NCBI GenBank assembly: GCA_964629475.1
Contig: CAZVQW010000001.1
Coordinates: 1 to 64,000 of the forward strand
DNA length: 64,000 nt
From: SMWD01 sp964629475
GTDB taxonomy: Bacteria; Pseudomonadota; Gammaproteobacteria; Steroidobacterales; GCA-2729495
Direction: 5' to 3'
Positions 49,023-57,074 of the stretch are shown piece by piece. Numbering within the stretch: the stretch's first letter is position 1; every line of letters starts with the position of its first letter. The notes beneath the pieces were generated by a model. It saw only the letters and a program-made list of their open reading frames with translations. It was not told the origin of the DNA and searched no databases. The translations under genes and the position numbers were made by a program.

Positions 49023-49322
49023 ATGTTTAGGTCTATCAGGGTCCTGCTCTCTGTTTTGGTGTGTTGCTTGGCTTTGTCCGGTTGTCTGTACGTCAACACG
49101 ACAATACCGCTAGATATCAACCTTAATGAAACTGAACTCGGCGACAAGGTAGGTGAGGCCTCGCAGCATGCCGTTCTATGGCTGGTTGCATGGGGTGATG
49201 CCGGTACCAAGGCCGCGGCCGAGAATGCTGGTATTACGCAGGTCAATCATGCGGATCGTCGGACCCAGATCTATTTCTTCGGGGTATATGCAAGATTGAC
49301 AACGGTTGTTTACGGGGACTGA
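49023..49322 (+). CDS. TRL-like lipoprotein
   Basis: A 99-residue exported lipoprotein: LLSVLVCCLALSGCLYV gives a lipobox with cysteine 21. The mature part has GDKVGEASQHAVLWLVAWGD followed by AGTKAAAENAGITQVNHADR, the pattern of the TRL-like family (PF13146), in which a glycine-rich loop and a -D..YFFG.Y.. strand close the small domain. Function is not established. AAGGA lies before the ATG. The second copy follows directly. Both probably sit in the inner leaflet of the outer membrane. Confidence 0.78.
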   Translation: MFRSIRVLLSVLVCCLALSGCLYVNTTIPLDINLNETELGDKVGEASQHAVLWLVAWGDAGTKAAAENAGITQVNHADRRTQIYFFGVYARLTTVVYGD

Positions 49323-49326
49323 TTCA

Positions 49327-49617
49327 ATGCTTCGGCTCGTCTTGTTGCTCGGTGCCTGTCTGGTACTATCCAGCTGTATCTATGCGCATACGGTTGAGCC
49401 GCTGATGACTGATTTCAGAGCGACGCCGACGGGGGATGGAGTCAGCAGCGGTGAGATCAAGAGAGTCACGTTCTATGTCAGCGTCGAATGGGACAAGAAC
49501 GGCATCGGCTCAATTGCCAAAAAGCATGGAATTGAGGAAATTTACTACGCAGATATCGAGACGACCAGAGTGCTCTGGTATTGGCGGCAGCAGCGCGTTC
49601 AAGTCTATGGACGATAG
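49327..49617 (+). CDS. Second TRL-like lipoprotein
   Basis: A 96-residue lipoprotein from the ATG at 49327 (the frame is open to 49306 but overlaps the previous gene). The signal peptide ends in VLSSC with a lipobox. The mature part matches its neighbour in layout: PLMTDFRATPTGDGVSSGEI, SVEWDKNGIGSIAKKHGIEE, YYADIETTRVLWYW. Identity to the upstream protein is low, so the duplication is old, but spacing (four bases) shows they are co-transcribed. Function unknown. Confidence 0.72.
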   Translation: MLRLVLLLGACLVLSSCIYAHTVEPLMTDFRATPTGDGVSSGEIKRVTFYVSVEWDKNGIGSIAKKHGIEEIYYADIETTRVLWYWRQQRVQVYGR

Positions 49618-49669
49618 GTCCTTGCGAGACTTTTCGGCCAGTGTGTCAGGATGACACTCCGCCGCTGCA

Positions 49670-49825
49670 TCAGGAATCGAGTAGTTCCAGGACCCCGATC
49701 AGGATGACCGCGGCCGCAATCAACATGAGCCAGATCGTTGTCATTGAGATTGGATCCATTTCGAGGAGAAGGGCATTGACCCTATTTGACAGCCCGGCCA
49801 GTCGAACTGCTGTGATCGGTTTCAC
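49670..49825 (-). CDS. Possible small membrane protein
   Basis: A 51-codon frame on the minus strand in the otherwise empty gap between the TRL-like pair and the AI-2E-type gene. It starts with GTG at 49825, close behind GAGGGAG, and its second half is a hydrophobic helix (TIWLMLIAAAVILIGVLELL) ending LLDS. The single transmembrane segment is convincing, but translation is not proven; start spacing is tight. It is shorter than most gene finders accept. Confidence 0.3.
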   Translation of the reverse strand: MKPITAVRLAGLSNRVNALLLEMDPISMTTIWLMLIAAAVILIGVLELLDS

Positions 49826-49881
49826 ACTCCCTCTTGCTGGCCAGGAGCATTTGGTGGTGACGTTGCAGAAACGGACATAAC

Positions 49882-50925
49882 GTGTCAGGTAAAAAAATGC
49901 AAAATGCGTTTTTCATTGGCCTGCTGATCCTGGTATCGGTTGGGTTTCTCTGGTTATTGGCCGGTTTTTTCCAGCCAATATTCTGGGCCGCGATCGTCGG
50001 CATTATGTTTCTGCCTGTGCAGCACTATCTTGAGAAGAAACTGGGTGGGCGCGCTACGATCTCGGCTCTTCTCACGGTCGTTCTGATTTTCTTCACAGTC
50101 CTGTTGCCTGCCTTGCTGGTTGCGTCGGCGGTTATTAATGAGGCCCTGATGATTTTCGGCATGATCCAGCGTGGTGAGATCGATCCCGGCGCCCTGTTAC
50201 GCTGGGGTCAGGATCTGTCGCCACAGGTGACCGAGCGGGCGGAAGCCATTGGCATCAATGTTGACGAATGGCCGGAAAAGTTATCTGCGGCGGCACTCAA
50301 GGGCAGCCAGTTCCTTGGTCAGCTCGCACTGACGGCAGGGCAGAACGTAGCCAATTTTTTAGTCATGTTTTTCATCATGCTGTACCTGCTGTTTTTTGTC
50401 TTGCGTGATGGTGACCGGATGCTTGAGGCAATCATACGGGCGCTGCCGCTGGGCGATGAGAGAGAGCGGGCCCTGTTTGCCAAGTTTGCCGAAGTCTCAC
50501 GCGCGACGATCAAGGGAACGCTGCTGATCGGACTCGTGCAGGGCTTTCTGGGTGGCATCATGTTCTCGATATTGGGAATTACCGGCGCCGTGTTCTGGGG
50601 CAGTGTCATGGTTCTTCTGTCGGTTCTGCCGCTAGTCGGCGCCAGCATCATCTGGATACCGGCGGCGATCTTCCTGGCCGTTAATGGTGCCTGGATCAAG
50701 GCCCTGATTCTGACCGTCTTCGGTGTACTCGTGATCGGATTGATCGACAATCTCCTGCGTCCGCTACTGGTCGGGCGCGATACCAAGATGCCGGATTACA
50801 TTATTCTGCTGTCGACGCTGGGTGGTTTGTCTTTATTCGGTATTTCGGGATTCGTAATCGGGCCGATCATTGCGGCATTGTTCCTGGCGGTCTGGGTCAT
50901 GTTTGAGGAAGAACACTTAGCCTGA
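49882..50925 (+). CDS. AI-2E family transporter (PerM/TqsA-like permease)
   Basis: A polytopic inner-membrane protein of 347 residues from the GTG at 49882; the ATG at 49897 has AGGT at better spacing and is an equally good start. Transmembrane segments lie near residues 12-45, 60-90, 150-180, 215-265 and 285-335. Signatures are FFQPIFWAAIVGIMFLPVQH, FFIMLYLLFFVLRDGDRM, KGTLLIGLVQGFLGGIMFSI and the C-terminal DNLLRPLLVGRDTKMPDYII with GPIIAALFLAVW. Members export varied small molecules or Na+; the AI-2 link applies only to TqsA. Substrate here unknown. Confidence 0.9.
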   Translation: MSGKKMQNAFFIGLLILVSVGFLWLLAGFFQPIFWAAIVGIMFLPVQHYLEKKLGGRATISALLTVVLIFFTVLLPALLVASAVINEALMIFGMIQRGEIDPGALLRWGQDLSPQVTERAEAIGINVDEWPEKLSAAALKGSQFLGQLALTAGQNVANFLVMFFIMLYLLFFVLRDGDRMLEAIIRALPLGDERERALFAKFAEVSRATIKGTLLIGLVQGFLGGIMFSILGITGAVFWGSVMVLLSVLPLVGASIIWIPAAIFLAVNGAWIKALILTVFGVLVIGLIDNLLRPLLVGRDTKMPDYIILLSTLGGLSLFGISGFVIGPIIAALFLAVWVMFEEEHLA

Positions 50926-50954
50926 GGTTATTTCTGACGGATTTTGACATCACT

Positions 50955-51104
50955 CGTAGGAGCGGCATCTTGCCGCGATTCGTTCGACATTAATCGCGGC
51001 AATCTCCGAATCCTGCGGATTCTCCGAAATAAATTCCACCTCTGGCCTTCCAGTCGGCGAAGCGCCGCCTGCAAGCCCGGTATCATTTAGATGCCGCTCC
51101 TACG
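50955..51104. repeat. REP palindrome, GTAGGAGCGGCAT family, copy 2, interrupted
   Basis: The left arm (50955-50980) matches copy 1 at 18387 except for one base. The right arm begins correctly (AATCGCGGCAA, 50992-51002), is broken by 87 foreign bases (51003-51089), and resumes with GATGCCGCTCCTACG up to 51104. The insert contains GAATCC and GGATTC around TGC and the repeated TCTCCGAA. It lies in the convergent gap between the AI-2E-type gene and the cyclase-like gene and slightly overlaps the stop region of the latter. Confidence 0.7.
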
Positions 51105-52359
51105 ATGTGATGTGTTCGACGGTCGTGACCAGGAATTCATCTCCACGCAAAATCCGGTCCTCGATTCCGAGCAGTATGGGTTCTCCGCCGATTCGATAAA
51201 TATTGATTTTTGCGTTAAAGACGTTGCGCGTCAGACCGTGCTTATCGTTGAGTGCCAGTTTGCGAATCGTGAACGTGCCATCCGGCTGTGCTCGCCCGGT
51301 CAGGTAGCACTTGATCGATTCGATTGCGTCTCCGGAAAGTTCCAGCCCATTGAGTTTTGACAGGTTGCGCTGGGCTATTTCGATAAACCGAATTGAATCT
51401 ATTTCACTCGGTGCTGATTCGCTGATTTCATCGATGATGGTGCTGGCCTGAAATTCCCCGACCAGAATTTGCCCCGGTAGTGCGCGGTCGATCATCCGCG
51501 CCAGTTCGATCGTCACATCGCCGACGATATAGCTGTGCATGGTCGGGTTCAGGCCTTCGGCTTGATAGAATTCGTAACAACTACCGATGTGAAAGCCTGC
51601 ACGCAGCTCGGGGACTGTGCGCCCTGCCGCCTTGCTGCGGGCAATTGCATTGTCGGCGAGTACAAGGTGCATGAAGTGGTAGAGCTGGGTATTCGCCTCG
51701 GGCCCGAGATCGCGATTCCAGATATAAAACCCATCGCCTGTGCTGGAGCGGGCAAAATTAATATTGATGCTCATGGTCAGCATTTTGCTGTGTGCAGAAT
51801 TCAGGGAGTATGACAGGCTGTTGATCTGCGTCATCTGTTCGAACGGACTCAGCAGGCTGAAGCCAACAATATCGAACAATGCAACAGCGCGGTTCGATAC
51901 ATGGCTGACGCTGTATCGCTGCACGAGGCGATTGATAATTTGTTCTTCAACCGCATTACCGATCAGCGGCTGGCGCAATTTGAGTCGCTGTGGTTCGCAA
52001 CCAAACAGGTTGATGGCATTGGTGAGATGGCGCGCACTGAGTCGACGTGAGCCGGTCAGCATGCGCATGACGAATGCATGCGTATCGTCAGGCAGGCTCG
52101 GATGGTCAATGCTGTCGATTGTATAGTCAGCGATTGCATAATGATGGACGACCAGTAACTCGATACCCTCTGCAGACGGACACCAGCCAAGTATGAAATT
52201 CTTGCCGAGTGACCACAGTTCATGGAGGTGTCGGTCAAGCTCGATCAGGTTACTGCGCTGACGCAGGTCGAGTTGCTGGTCGAGGCCGACAAATGCTGAA
52301 GTAGAGATATTTTCGAGTGATTCGGGTGTCATCAGGGATGTAGTTTCGAGTCTGCTCAT
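51100..52359 (-). CDS. Class III nucleotide cyclase-homology domain protein
   Basis: A 419-residue cytoplasmic protein. The C-terminal half contains a class III adenylate/guanylate cyclase-like domain: VALFDIVGFSLLSPFEQMTQ (first metal aspartate), ARSSTGDGFYIWNRD (GDG with the second metal region) and the later strand-helix YIVGDVTIELARMIDRALPG followed by GQILVGE. The N-terminal 150 residues (FILGWCPSAEGIELLVVHHY) are not recognised and may be a sensor. The transition-state Asn/Arg pair normally seen after GxxVN is replaced (TIELARM), so activity is uncertain. It is transcribed divergently from the FAD oxidase. Confidence 0.7.
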   Translation of the reverse strand: MSRLETTSLMTPESLENISTSAFVGLDQQLDLRQRSNLIELDRHLHELWSLGKNFILGWCPSAEGIELLVVHHYAIADYTIDSIDHPSLPDDTHAFVMRMLTGSRRLSARHLTNAINLFGCEPQRLKLRQPLIGNAVEEQIINRLVQRYSVSHVSNRAVALFDIVGFSLLSPFEQMTQINSLSYSLNSAHSKMLTMSININFARSSTGDGFYIWNRDLGPEANTQLYHFMHLVLADNAIARSKAAGRTVPELRAGFHIGSCYEFYQAEGLNPTMHSYIVGDVTIELARMIDRALPGQILVGEFQASTIIDEISESAPSEIDSIRFIEIAQRNLSKLNGLELSGDAIESIKCYLTGRAQPDGTFTIRKLALNDKHGLTRNVFNAKINIYRIGGEPILLGIEDRILRGDEFLVTTVEHITS

Positions 52360-52373
52360 CGAATTGGCGGAAA

Positions 52374-52450
52374 AATGGTGTCAAACACCATTACCCCGAT
52401 AAACTTCAGGGACGCTGGTGCGCCAATCGCGGCTAAAGCCGCTCCCACAG
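52374..52450. repeat. Two short palindromes, including a half REP (copy 3)
   Basis: In the divergent gap cyclase/FAD oxidase: AATGGTGT and ACACCATT (52374-52381 and 52385-52392) around three bases, then AATCGCGGCTAAAGCCGCTC (52425-52444) with the GCGGC/GCCGC hairpin typical of REP half sites. The second lies inside an open frame extending upstream of the oxidase ATG, so that extension is very likely non-coding. Confidence 0.6.
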
Positions 52451-52519
52451 AGACACCATTCTCCTCAAGACCTGCATAATAGTCATCTGAGTCACTTCAG
52501 GACAACAGGTTTTTCAGAT

Positions 52520-53953
52520 ATGAAAGCGGATTTAAGCTCGGCACTGTTACAACGTTTTGCATCCATCGTCGGTTCGACGGGGCTCGTGACTGATGCGGTT
52601 GCTTTGGAACCGGCCCTGACCGAGTGGCGTGGGTTGTATACGGGCCGTACACCCGCATTGCTGGCGCCGGCGACGACGACTGAGGCGGCCGAGATCCTGG
52701 CACTCTGCCAGTCCGAGCGTATCGGCGTGGTGCCGCAGGGCGGTAACACGGGCCTTGTCGGAGGCGCCATTCCGGCGTCGACAGCAGAACGACCGCAGAT
52801 CCTGTTGTCGACGCGGCGCATGACCGCAATCCGGGAGCTGGATCCGGAGAACTATACGATTACAGTGGAGGCCGGGTGCATCCTCGCGGATGTACAAACG
52901 GCTGCCGCTGATGCGGATCGTTTCTTTCCGTTGAGCCTGGCTGCCGAAGGCAGTTGCCAGATCGGCGGCAATATCTCGACGAATGCAGGTGGCACGAATG
53001 TTCTGCGCTACGGCAACACACGAGACCTGGTATTGGGGCTCGAAGTTGTCCTGCCAGACGGGCAGATTTTCGATGGGTTGCGTGGGTTGCGAAAGGACAA
53101 TGCGGGTTATGACCTGAAGCAGTTATTTATCGGTGCGGAGGGCACACTCGGTTTTATTACGGCGGCGACCTGCAAGTTGTTTCCACAACCGCGCAGCATA
53201 GCGACCGCCTGGGTTGCGGTTCCGGATCCTGAGGCGGCGATTTGCCTGAATAGCGAAGCGCGCCGATTGCTCGGCGATCAGATGATCGCGCTGGAGTTGA
53301 TCAATCACGTTGCCATTGAACTGGTGCTGGAGCATATTGCTGATGCTAGGAACCCGCTGAATGAATCAGGTGACTGGGTCATGCTGCTCGAACTCGGCAG
53401 CGCCGAGCCGGATACCGCGGCCAATGTCGCGCTCGAAGCTTTCCTGGCCACAGCGGCCGGCAAAGGTCTCATATCGGATGCCGTTATAGCGCAGAACATC
53501 TCCCAGCGTGATGACTTGTGGCGACTGCGCCATAGCCTTTCGGAGGCACAAAAAATTGCCGGTGCCGGCATCAAGCACGATATCTCGGTACCGGTCTCAA
53601 AGATTGGTGAGTTTCTCAGGTGTGCGAATCAGTATGCAACGGATCGGCTTCCGGGCATCAAGGTTGTCGCATTCGGACACCTGGGTGATGGCAACCTGCA
53701 TTTCAACCTGAATCAGCCGGACAATTTGGGGCGCGATGAGTTTCTCGAGTTGTGGGAAGAAATCAGCACGGTCGTGCATACCCTGGCGGCTGATCTCGGC
53801 GGCAGCTTCAGTGCGGAGCACGGGGTCGGCGTTCTTAAGTCCGGTGAGTTGGCGCGGCTGCGAGGTGGGATTGAACTGACGTTAATGAAGCAGATCAAAA
53901 AGGCGCTGGATCCGCATGGCATCATGAATCCCGGCAAGCTGTTCAGAGATTGA
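52520..53953 (+). CDS. FAD-binding oxidase, GlcD/D-2-hydroxyglutarate dehydrogenase type
   Basis: A 477-residue flavoprotein of the VAO/PCMH fold. The FAD domain carries VVPQGGNTGLVGGAIP, SLAAEGSCQIGGNISTNAGG and FIGAEGTLGFITAATCKLFP. The C-terminal cap has VVAFGHLGDGNLHFNLNQPD and the FSAEHGVGVLKSGELARLRG signature. This pattern fits D-lactate/glycolate or D-2-hydroxyglutarate dehydrogenase; the last is the best match for proteins of this length in proteobacteria, and D-2-hydroxyglutarate is a by-product of SerA. The ATG at 52520 excludes a REP-containing leader. Exact substrate not decided. Confidence 0.85.
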   Translation: MKADLSSALLQRFASIVGSTGLVTDAVALEPALTEWRGLYTGRTPALLAPATTTEAAEILALCQSERIGVVPQGGNTGLVGGAIPASTAERPQILLSTRRMTAIRELDPENYTITVEAGCILADVQTAAADADRFFPLSLAAEGSCQIGGNISTNAGGTNVLRYGNTRDLVLGLEVVLPDGQIFDGLRGLRKDNAGYDLKQLFIGAEGTLGFITAATCKLFPQPRSIATAWVAVPDPEAAICLNSEARRLLGDQMIALELINHVAIELVLEHIADARNPLNESGDWVMLLELGSAEPDTAANVALEAFLATAAGKGLISDAVIAQNISQRDDLWRLRHSLSEAQKIAGAGIKHDISVPVSKIGEFLRCANQYATDRLPGIKVVAFGHLGDGNLHFNLNQPDNLGRDEFLELWEEISTVVHTLAADLGGSFSAEHGVGVLKSGELARLRGGIELTLMKQIKKALDPHGIMNPGKLFRD

Positions 53954-54064
53954 GCCCGGGGTAATATCTGCCAATTCGCGTAGTTATGTAAAAAAGTTCG
54001 CAACGCTGTTAAACTCACCTATCGTCATCCAAATAAGAATTATTATCTAAAAGGATGCCTGTCG

Positions 54065-55285
54065 GTGACACGATCTGTGTTTTCTTCCGGTCGCTCCAGC
54101 GCGGACTCTCTAGAGCCTGCGCGTGATCACCTATTCACTGCTTTCAGGACGGTGCTATCCGCCTATATCGTCGGCAATACGCAACTGGAGGCCGTACGGC
54201 ATGAATTGATCAATTGCGTTGCTGCAAGTCACGACCGGGCGGTCTCGATGCTGCATTACTTACGAGCGGCAAATGAATCGGGCCTGGTTCCCGATGCAGC
54301 GATGCATGTTCTCGTAACTGATATTCAGGCTGCCGTCGATGCCGGTGATCATGACGAACAGGTTAAATCCCGGGCGGATGCCGGTATCCGGGATCATAGT
54401 CAGACTTACGCCCGGACCAATCGAACGGCGGCCCGGCGACGGCGATTACTGGCCGGTCGTTTCGAGGTCCTTGCTCGCGTCGGTCAGGGTGGCATCGGCG
54501 ATGTTTATCTTGCCCGGGATCTGCGTCGCATGGAGGCTGGTCTGAACGACCCGCGGGTCGCGATCAAGATCATTCAGCGTCGGCACAGCGACTGCCCGGA
54601 TGCAATTCGTTCTTTGCAGCGCGAAGCCGTTAACGCCCAATGTCTCGTGCACCAGGGCATTAGGCGCGTTTTTGAGCTGGATCGGGACCGGCACCGATTT
54701 TTCATCGTCATGGAATGGCTCGACGGGGAAACGCTGGCGGCACGTCTCGATCGGACCAAGGGGCAGCCGATGGCAGCCGATGCATTTCGCTCTATACTGT
54801 TACAAACCACTTCGGCATTGTCGTTTGCACATCGCCATGGCATCGTTCACGGTGACATCAAGCCCGGCAACATCTTTATGACCGCACACGGCGATATCAA
54901 GTTGCTCGATTTCGGCCATACCGAGGGCATTGTGCCACCCTCCGGATTGCAACCATTCGCGATTACGCGCGGCTATTCGAGTATCGAAGTTTCGCAGGGT
55001 GCTCAACCGGAAATTTGCGACGATGTCTATTCGCTGTCCATCATGTTGTATCGCATGCTGGTTGGCCGACGCCCGTTTGGGCATCACAATTCCGTCGAGG
55101 CAGAGGCGCTGGGGCTGAAACCCAGGCAGCCGGCAATGTTGAACGTACACCAATGGCAGGTATTGCAGGCGGGCCTTGCCTTGCGTCGCGAGTACCGACT
55201 TGCGACCGTGGCTGAGTTGCGCGCTGGGTTGTTATTCTCGCCGGTTGTACCGTCCGATAGACCGCACCTCATCGTAGCGGCATAA
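54065..55285 (+). CDS. Hanks-type serine/threonine protein kinase
   Basis: A 406-residue soluble kinase starting with GTG, preceded by AAGGA. Residues 15-110 are a helical region (LFTAFRTVLSAYIVGNTQLE). The kinase domain follows: GRFEVLARVGQGGIGDVYLA (glycine loop), RVAIKIIQ (ATP lysine), HGDIKPGNIF (catalytic Asp and Asn; Gly replaces the usual Arg), LLDFGH (metal-binding DFG), then GYSSIEVS in the place of the APE motif and DDVYSLSIMLYRMLVGRRPF. All catalytic residues are present. It lacks the membrane segment and PASTA or TPR tail common in bacterial kinases. It lies just upstream of ilvD; no phosphatase or substrate gene adjoins. Confidence 0.88.
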   Translation: MTRSVFSSGRSSADSLEPARDHLFTAFRTVLSAYIVGNTQLEAVRHELINCVAASHDRAVSMLHYLRAANESGLVPDAAMHVLVTDIQAAVDAGDHDEQVKSRADAGIRDHSQTYARTNRTAARRRRLLAGRFEVLARVGQGGIGDVYLARDLRRMEAGLNDPRVAIKIIQRRHSDCPDAIRSLQREAVNAQCLVHQGIRRVFELDRDRHRFFIVMEWLDGETLAARLDRTKGQPMAADAFRSILLQTTSALSFAHRHGIVHGDIKPGNIFMTAHGDIKLLDFGHTEGIVPPSGLQPFAITRGYSSIEVSQGAQPEICDDVYSLSIMLYRMLVGRRPFGHHNSVEAEALGLKPRQPAMLNVHQWQVLQAGLALRREYRLATVAELRAGLLFSPVVPSDRPHLIVAA

Positions 55286-55376
55286 ATCAAAGAGGGGCAT
55301 CAGGCCCGAAACCAGTTGACGAAACGCAGGCGGTCGGCAATAGTTCGTGACCGTATTTTTCCCCGTGAGAGAAACT

Positions 55377-57068
55377 ATGTCCACAAATGGGCCAGACAAG
55401 AATGGGCGGCGCAAGTATTCGAGCATCGTCGTCGATGGCGATGCGCAGGCTCCGAGTCGCGCCATGCTGCGCGCCGTCGGATTTTCCGATGAAGATTTCA
55501 GCAAGAGCCAGGTTGGCATCGCATCGACATGGAGCATGGTGACACCGTGCAATATGCATATCGACAAGCTCGCGGATGCCGCGGCAGAAGGGGTCGATGA
55601 GGCCGGCGGCAAGGCTGTGCAGTTCAATACCATTACCGTCTCCGATGGCATATCGATGGGTACGTCGGGCATGCGTTACTCGCTCGTGTCTCGCGAGGTT
55701 ATCGCCGATTCGATAGAGACCGTGGTTGCCGCCGAGGGGTTTGACGGTTTTGTTGCCATCGGTGGGTGTGACAAGAACATGCCCGGGTGCATGATGGCGA
55801 TGGCGCGTCTCGACCGGCCCTGTGTGTTCGTTTATGGCGGCACGATCCAGCCGGGTGCCGAGCGCCGCGACATCGTGTCGGTATTCGAAGCCGTCGGTAA
55901 AGTTGCCGGCGGGAAGATGTCTGAAGAAGAATTACTCGAAGTCGAGCGCACGGCGATCCCCGGCCCGGGTTCGTGTGGCGGTATGTATACGGCGAACACG
56001 ATGGCTTCGGCAATCGAGGCAATGGGCATGAGCCTGCCCAATAGTTCGGCGCAAGATGCTATCTCCACGGATAAAATGGACGACTGTCGTCACGCCGGAG
56101 TGGCGGTCCTTGAATTGCTGAAGCAGGACATCAAGCCATCCGACATCCTGTCCCGAAAGGCCTTCGAAAATGCGATCACCGTCGTCATTGCGCTGGCCGG
56201 ATCGACAAATGCCGTTTTGCATTTGCTGGCCATAGCCTACGAGGCGGGCGTTGAACTCAGTCTCGACGATTTCATCCGCATCGGCCGGAAAGTGCCGGTA
56301 CTGGCGGACGTACGCCCGAGCGGTAAATATGCAATGTCCGAATTGATTGCGATCGGCGGTATTCAGCCGCTGATGAAGCGGCTTCTGGCTAAAGGCTTAT
56401 TGCACGGCGATTGCCTGACCGTGACGGGTAAAACCATGGCCGAGAATCTGGCTGATGTCGAGGATTATCCTGACGGTCAGCAGATCGTTCGAAACTTCGA
56501 TAATCCCATTAAGAAAGATAGCCATCTGGTTGTATTATATGGAAATGTTGCTCCAGAAGGAGCCGTGGCCAAGATCACCGGAAAGGAAGGGCTGTGCTTC
56601 ACTGGCTCGGCCCGGGTCTTTGCTTCCGAGGAGGAATCGCTGCAGGCGATCCTCGATGGCACAGTCGTCGCCGGCGATGTTCTCGTGCTGCGTTACGAAG
56701 GCCCCAAGGGTGGCCCGGGCATGCGTGAAATGCTCAGTCCGACGAGTGCAATCATGGGCAAGGGACTCGGCGACCAGGTGGCCCTGATCACTGACGGGCG
56801 CTTTTCCGGCGGCAGCCACGGTTTTGTTGTCGGCCATGTGACACCCGAAGCTGCAGTTGGCGGTCCGATTGCGCTCATCGAGGACGGCGACCCGATCACG
56901 ATCGATGCCGAACGGCGCACGATCGATGTCGATGTCCCGGCCGAAGAACTCGCGCGACGACAGGCGGCATGGCAAGCGCCGAAGAGCGCAGAGACCTCCG
57001 GCACGCTGCGCAAATATGCCGTGCTGGTCAGTTCCGCATCCGAAGGCGCCGTCACGACGAAAATCTGA
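55377..57068 (+). CDS. ilvD: Dihydroxy-acid dehydratase
   Basis: An iron-sulfur enzyme of branched-chain amino acid and pantothenate synthesis, 563 residues from the ATG at 55377; a GTG at 55347 adds ten residues without support. Cluster cysteines are in MVTPCNMHIDKLA, IGGCDKNMPGCMM and GPGSCGGMYTANTMASAIEA. TDGRFSGGSHGFVVGHVTPE and EGPKGGPGMREMLSPTSAIM complete the pattern. Codons near 56500-56560 are markedly AT-rich. The next gene, lysC-lysA, follows after six bases, so branched-chain and lysine synthesis are linked in one transcript. Confidence 0.96.
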   Translation: MSTNGPDKNGRRKYSSIVVDGDAQAPSRAMLRAVGFSDEDFSKSQVGIASTWSMVTPCNMHIDKLADAAAEGVDEAGGKAVQFNTITVSDGISMGTSGMRYSLVSREVIADSIETVVAAEGFDGFVAIGGCDKNMPGCMMAMARLDRPCVFVYGGTIQPGAERRDIVSVFEAVGKVAGGKMSEEELLEVERTAIPGPGSCGGMYTANTMASAIEAMGMSLPNSSAQDAISTDKMDDCRHAGVAVLELLKQDIKPSDILSRKAFENAITVVIALAGSTNAVLHLLAIAYEAGVELSLDDFIRIGRKVPVLADVRPSGKYAMSELIAIGGIQPLMKRLLAKGLLHGDCLTVTGKTMAENLADVEDYPDGQQIVRNFDNPIKKDSHLVVLYGNVAPEGAVAKITGKEGLCFTGSARVFASEEESLQAILDGTVVAGDVLVLRYEGPKGGPGMREMLSPTSAIMGKGLGDQVALITDGRFSGGSHGFVVGHVTPEAAVGGPIALIEDGDPITIDAERRTIDVDVPAEELARRQAAWQAPKSAETSGTLRKYAVLVSSASEGAVTTKI

Positions 57069-57074
57069 TCCACC

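Noticed and set aside
52418..52519. N-terminal extension of the FAD oxidase
   Set aside because: It runs through a REP half element and has no conserved residues; the ATG at 52520 fits the family.
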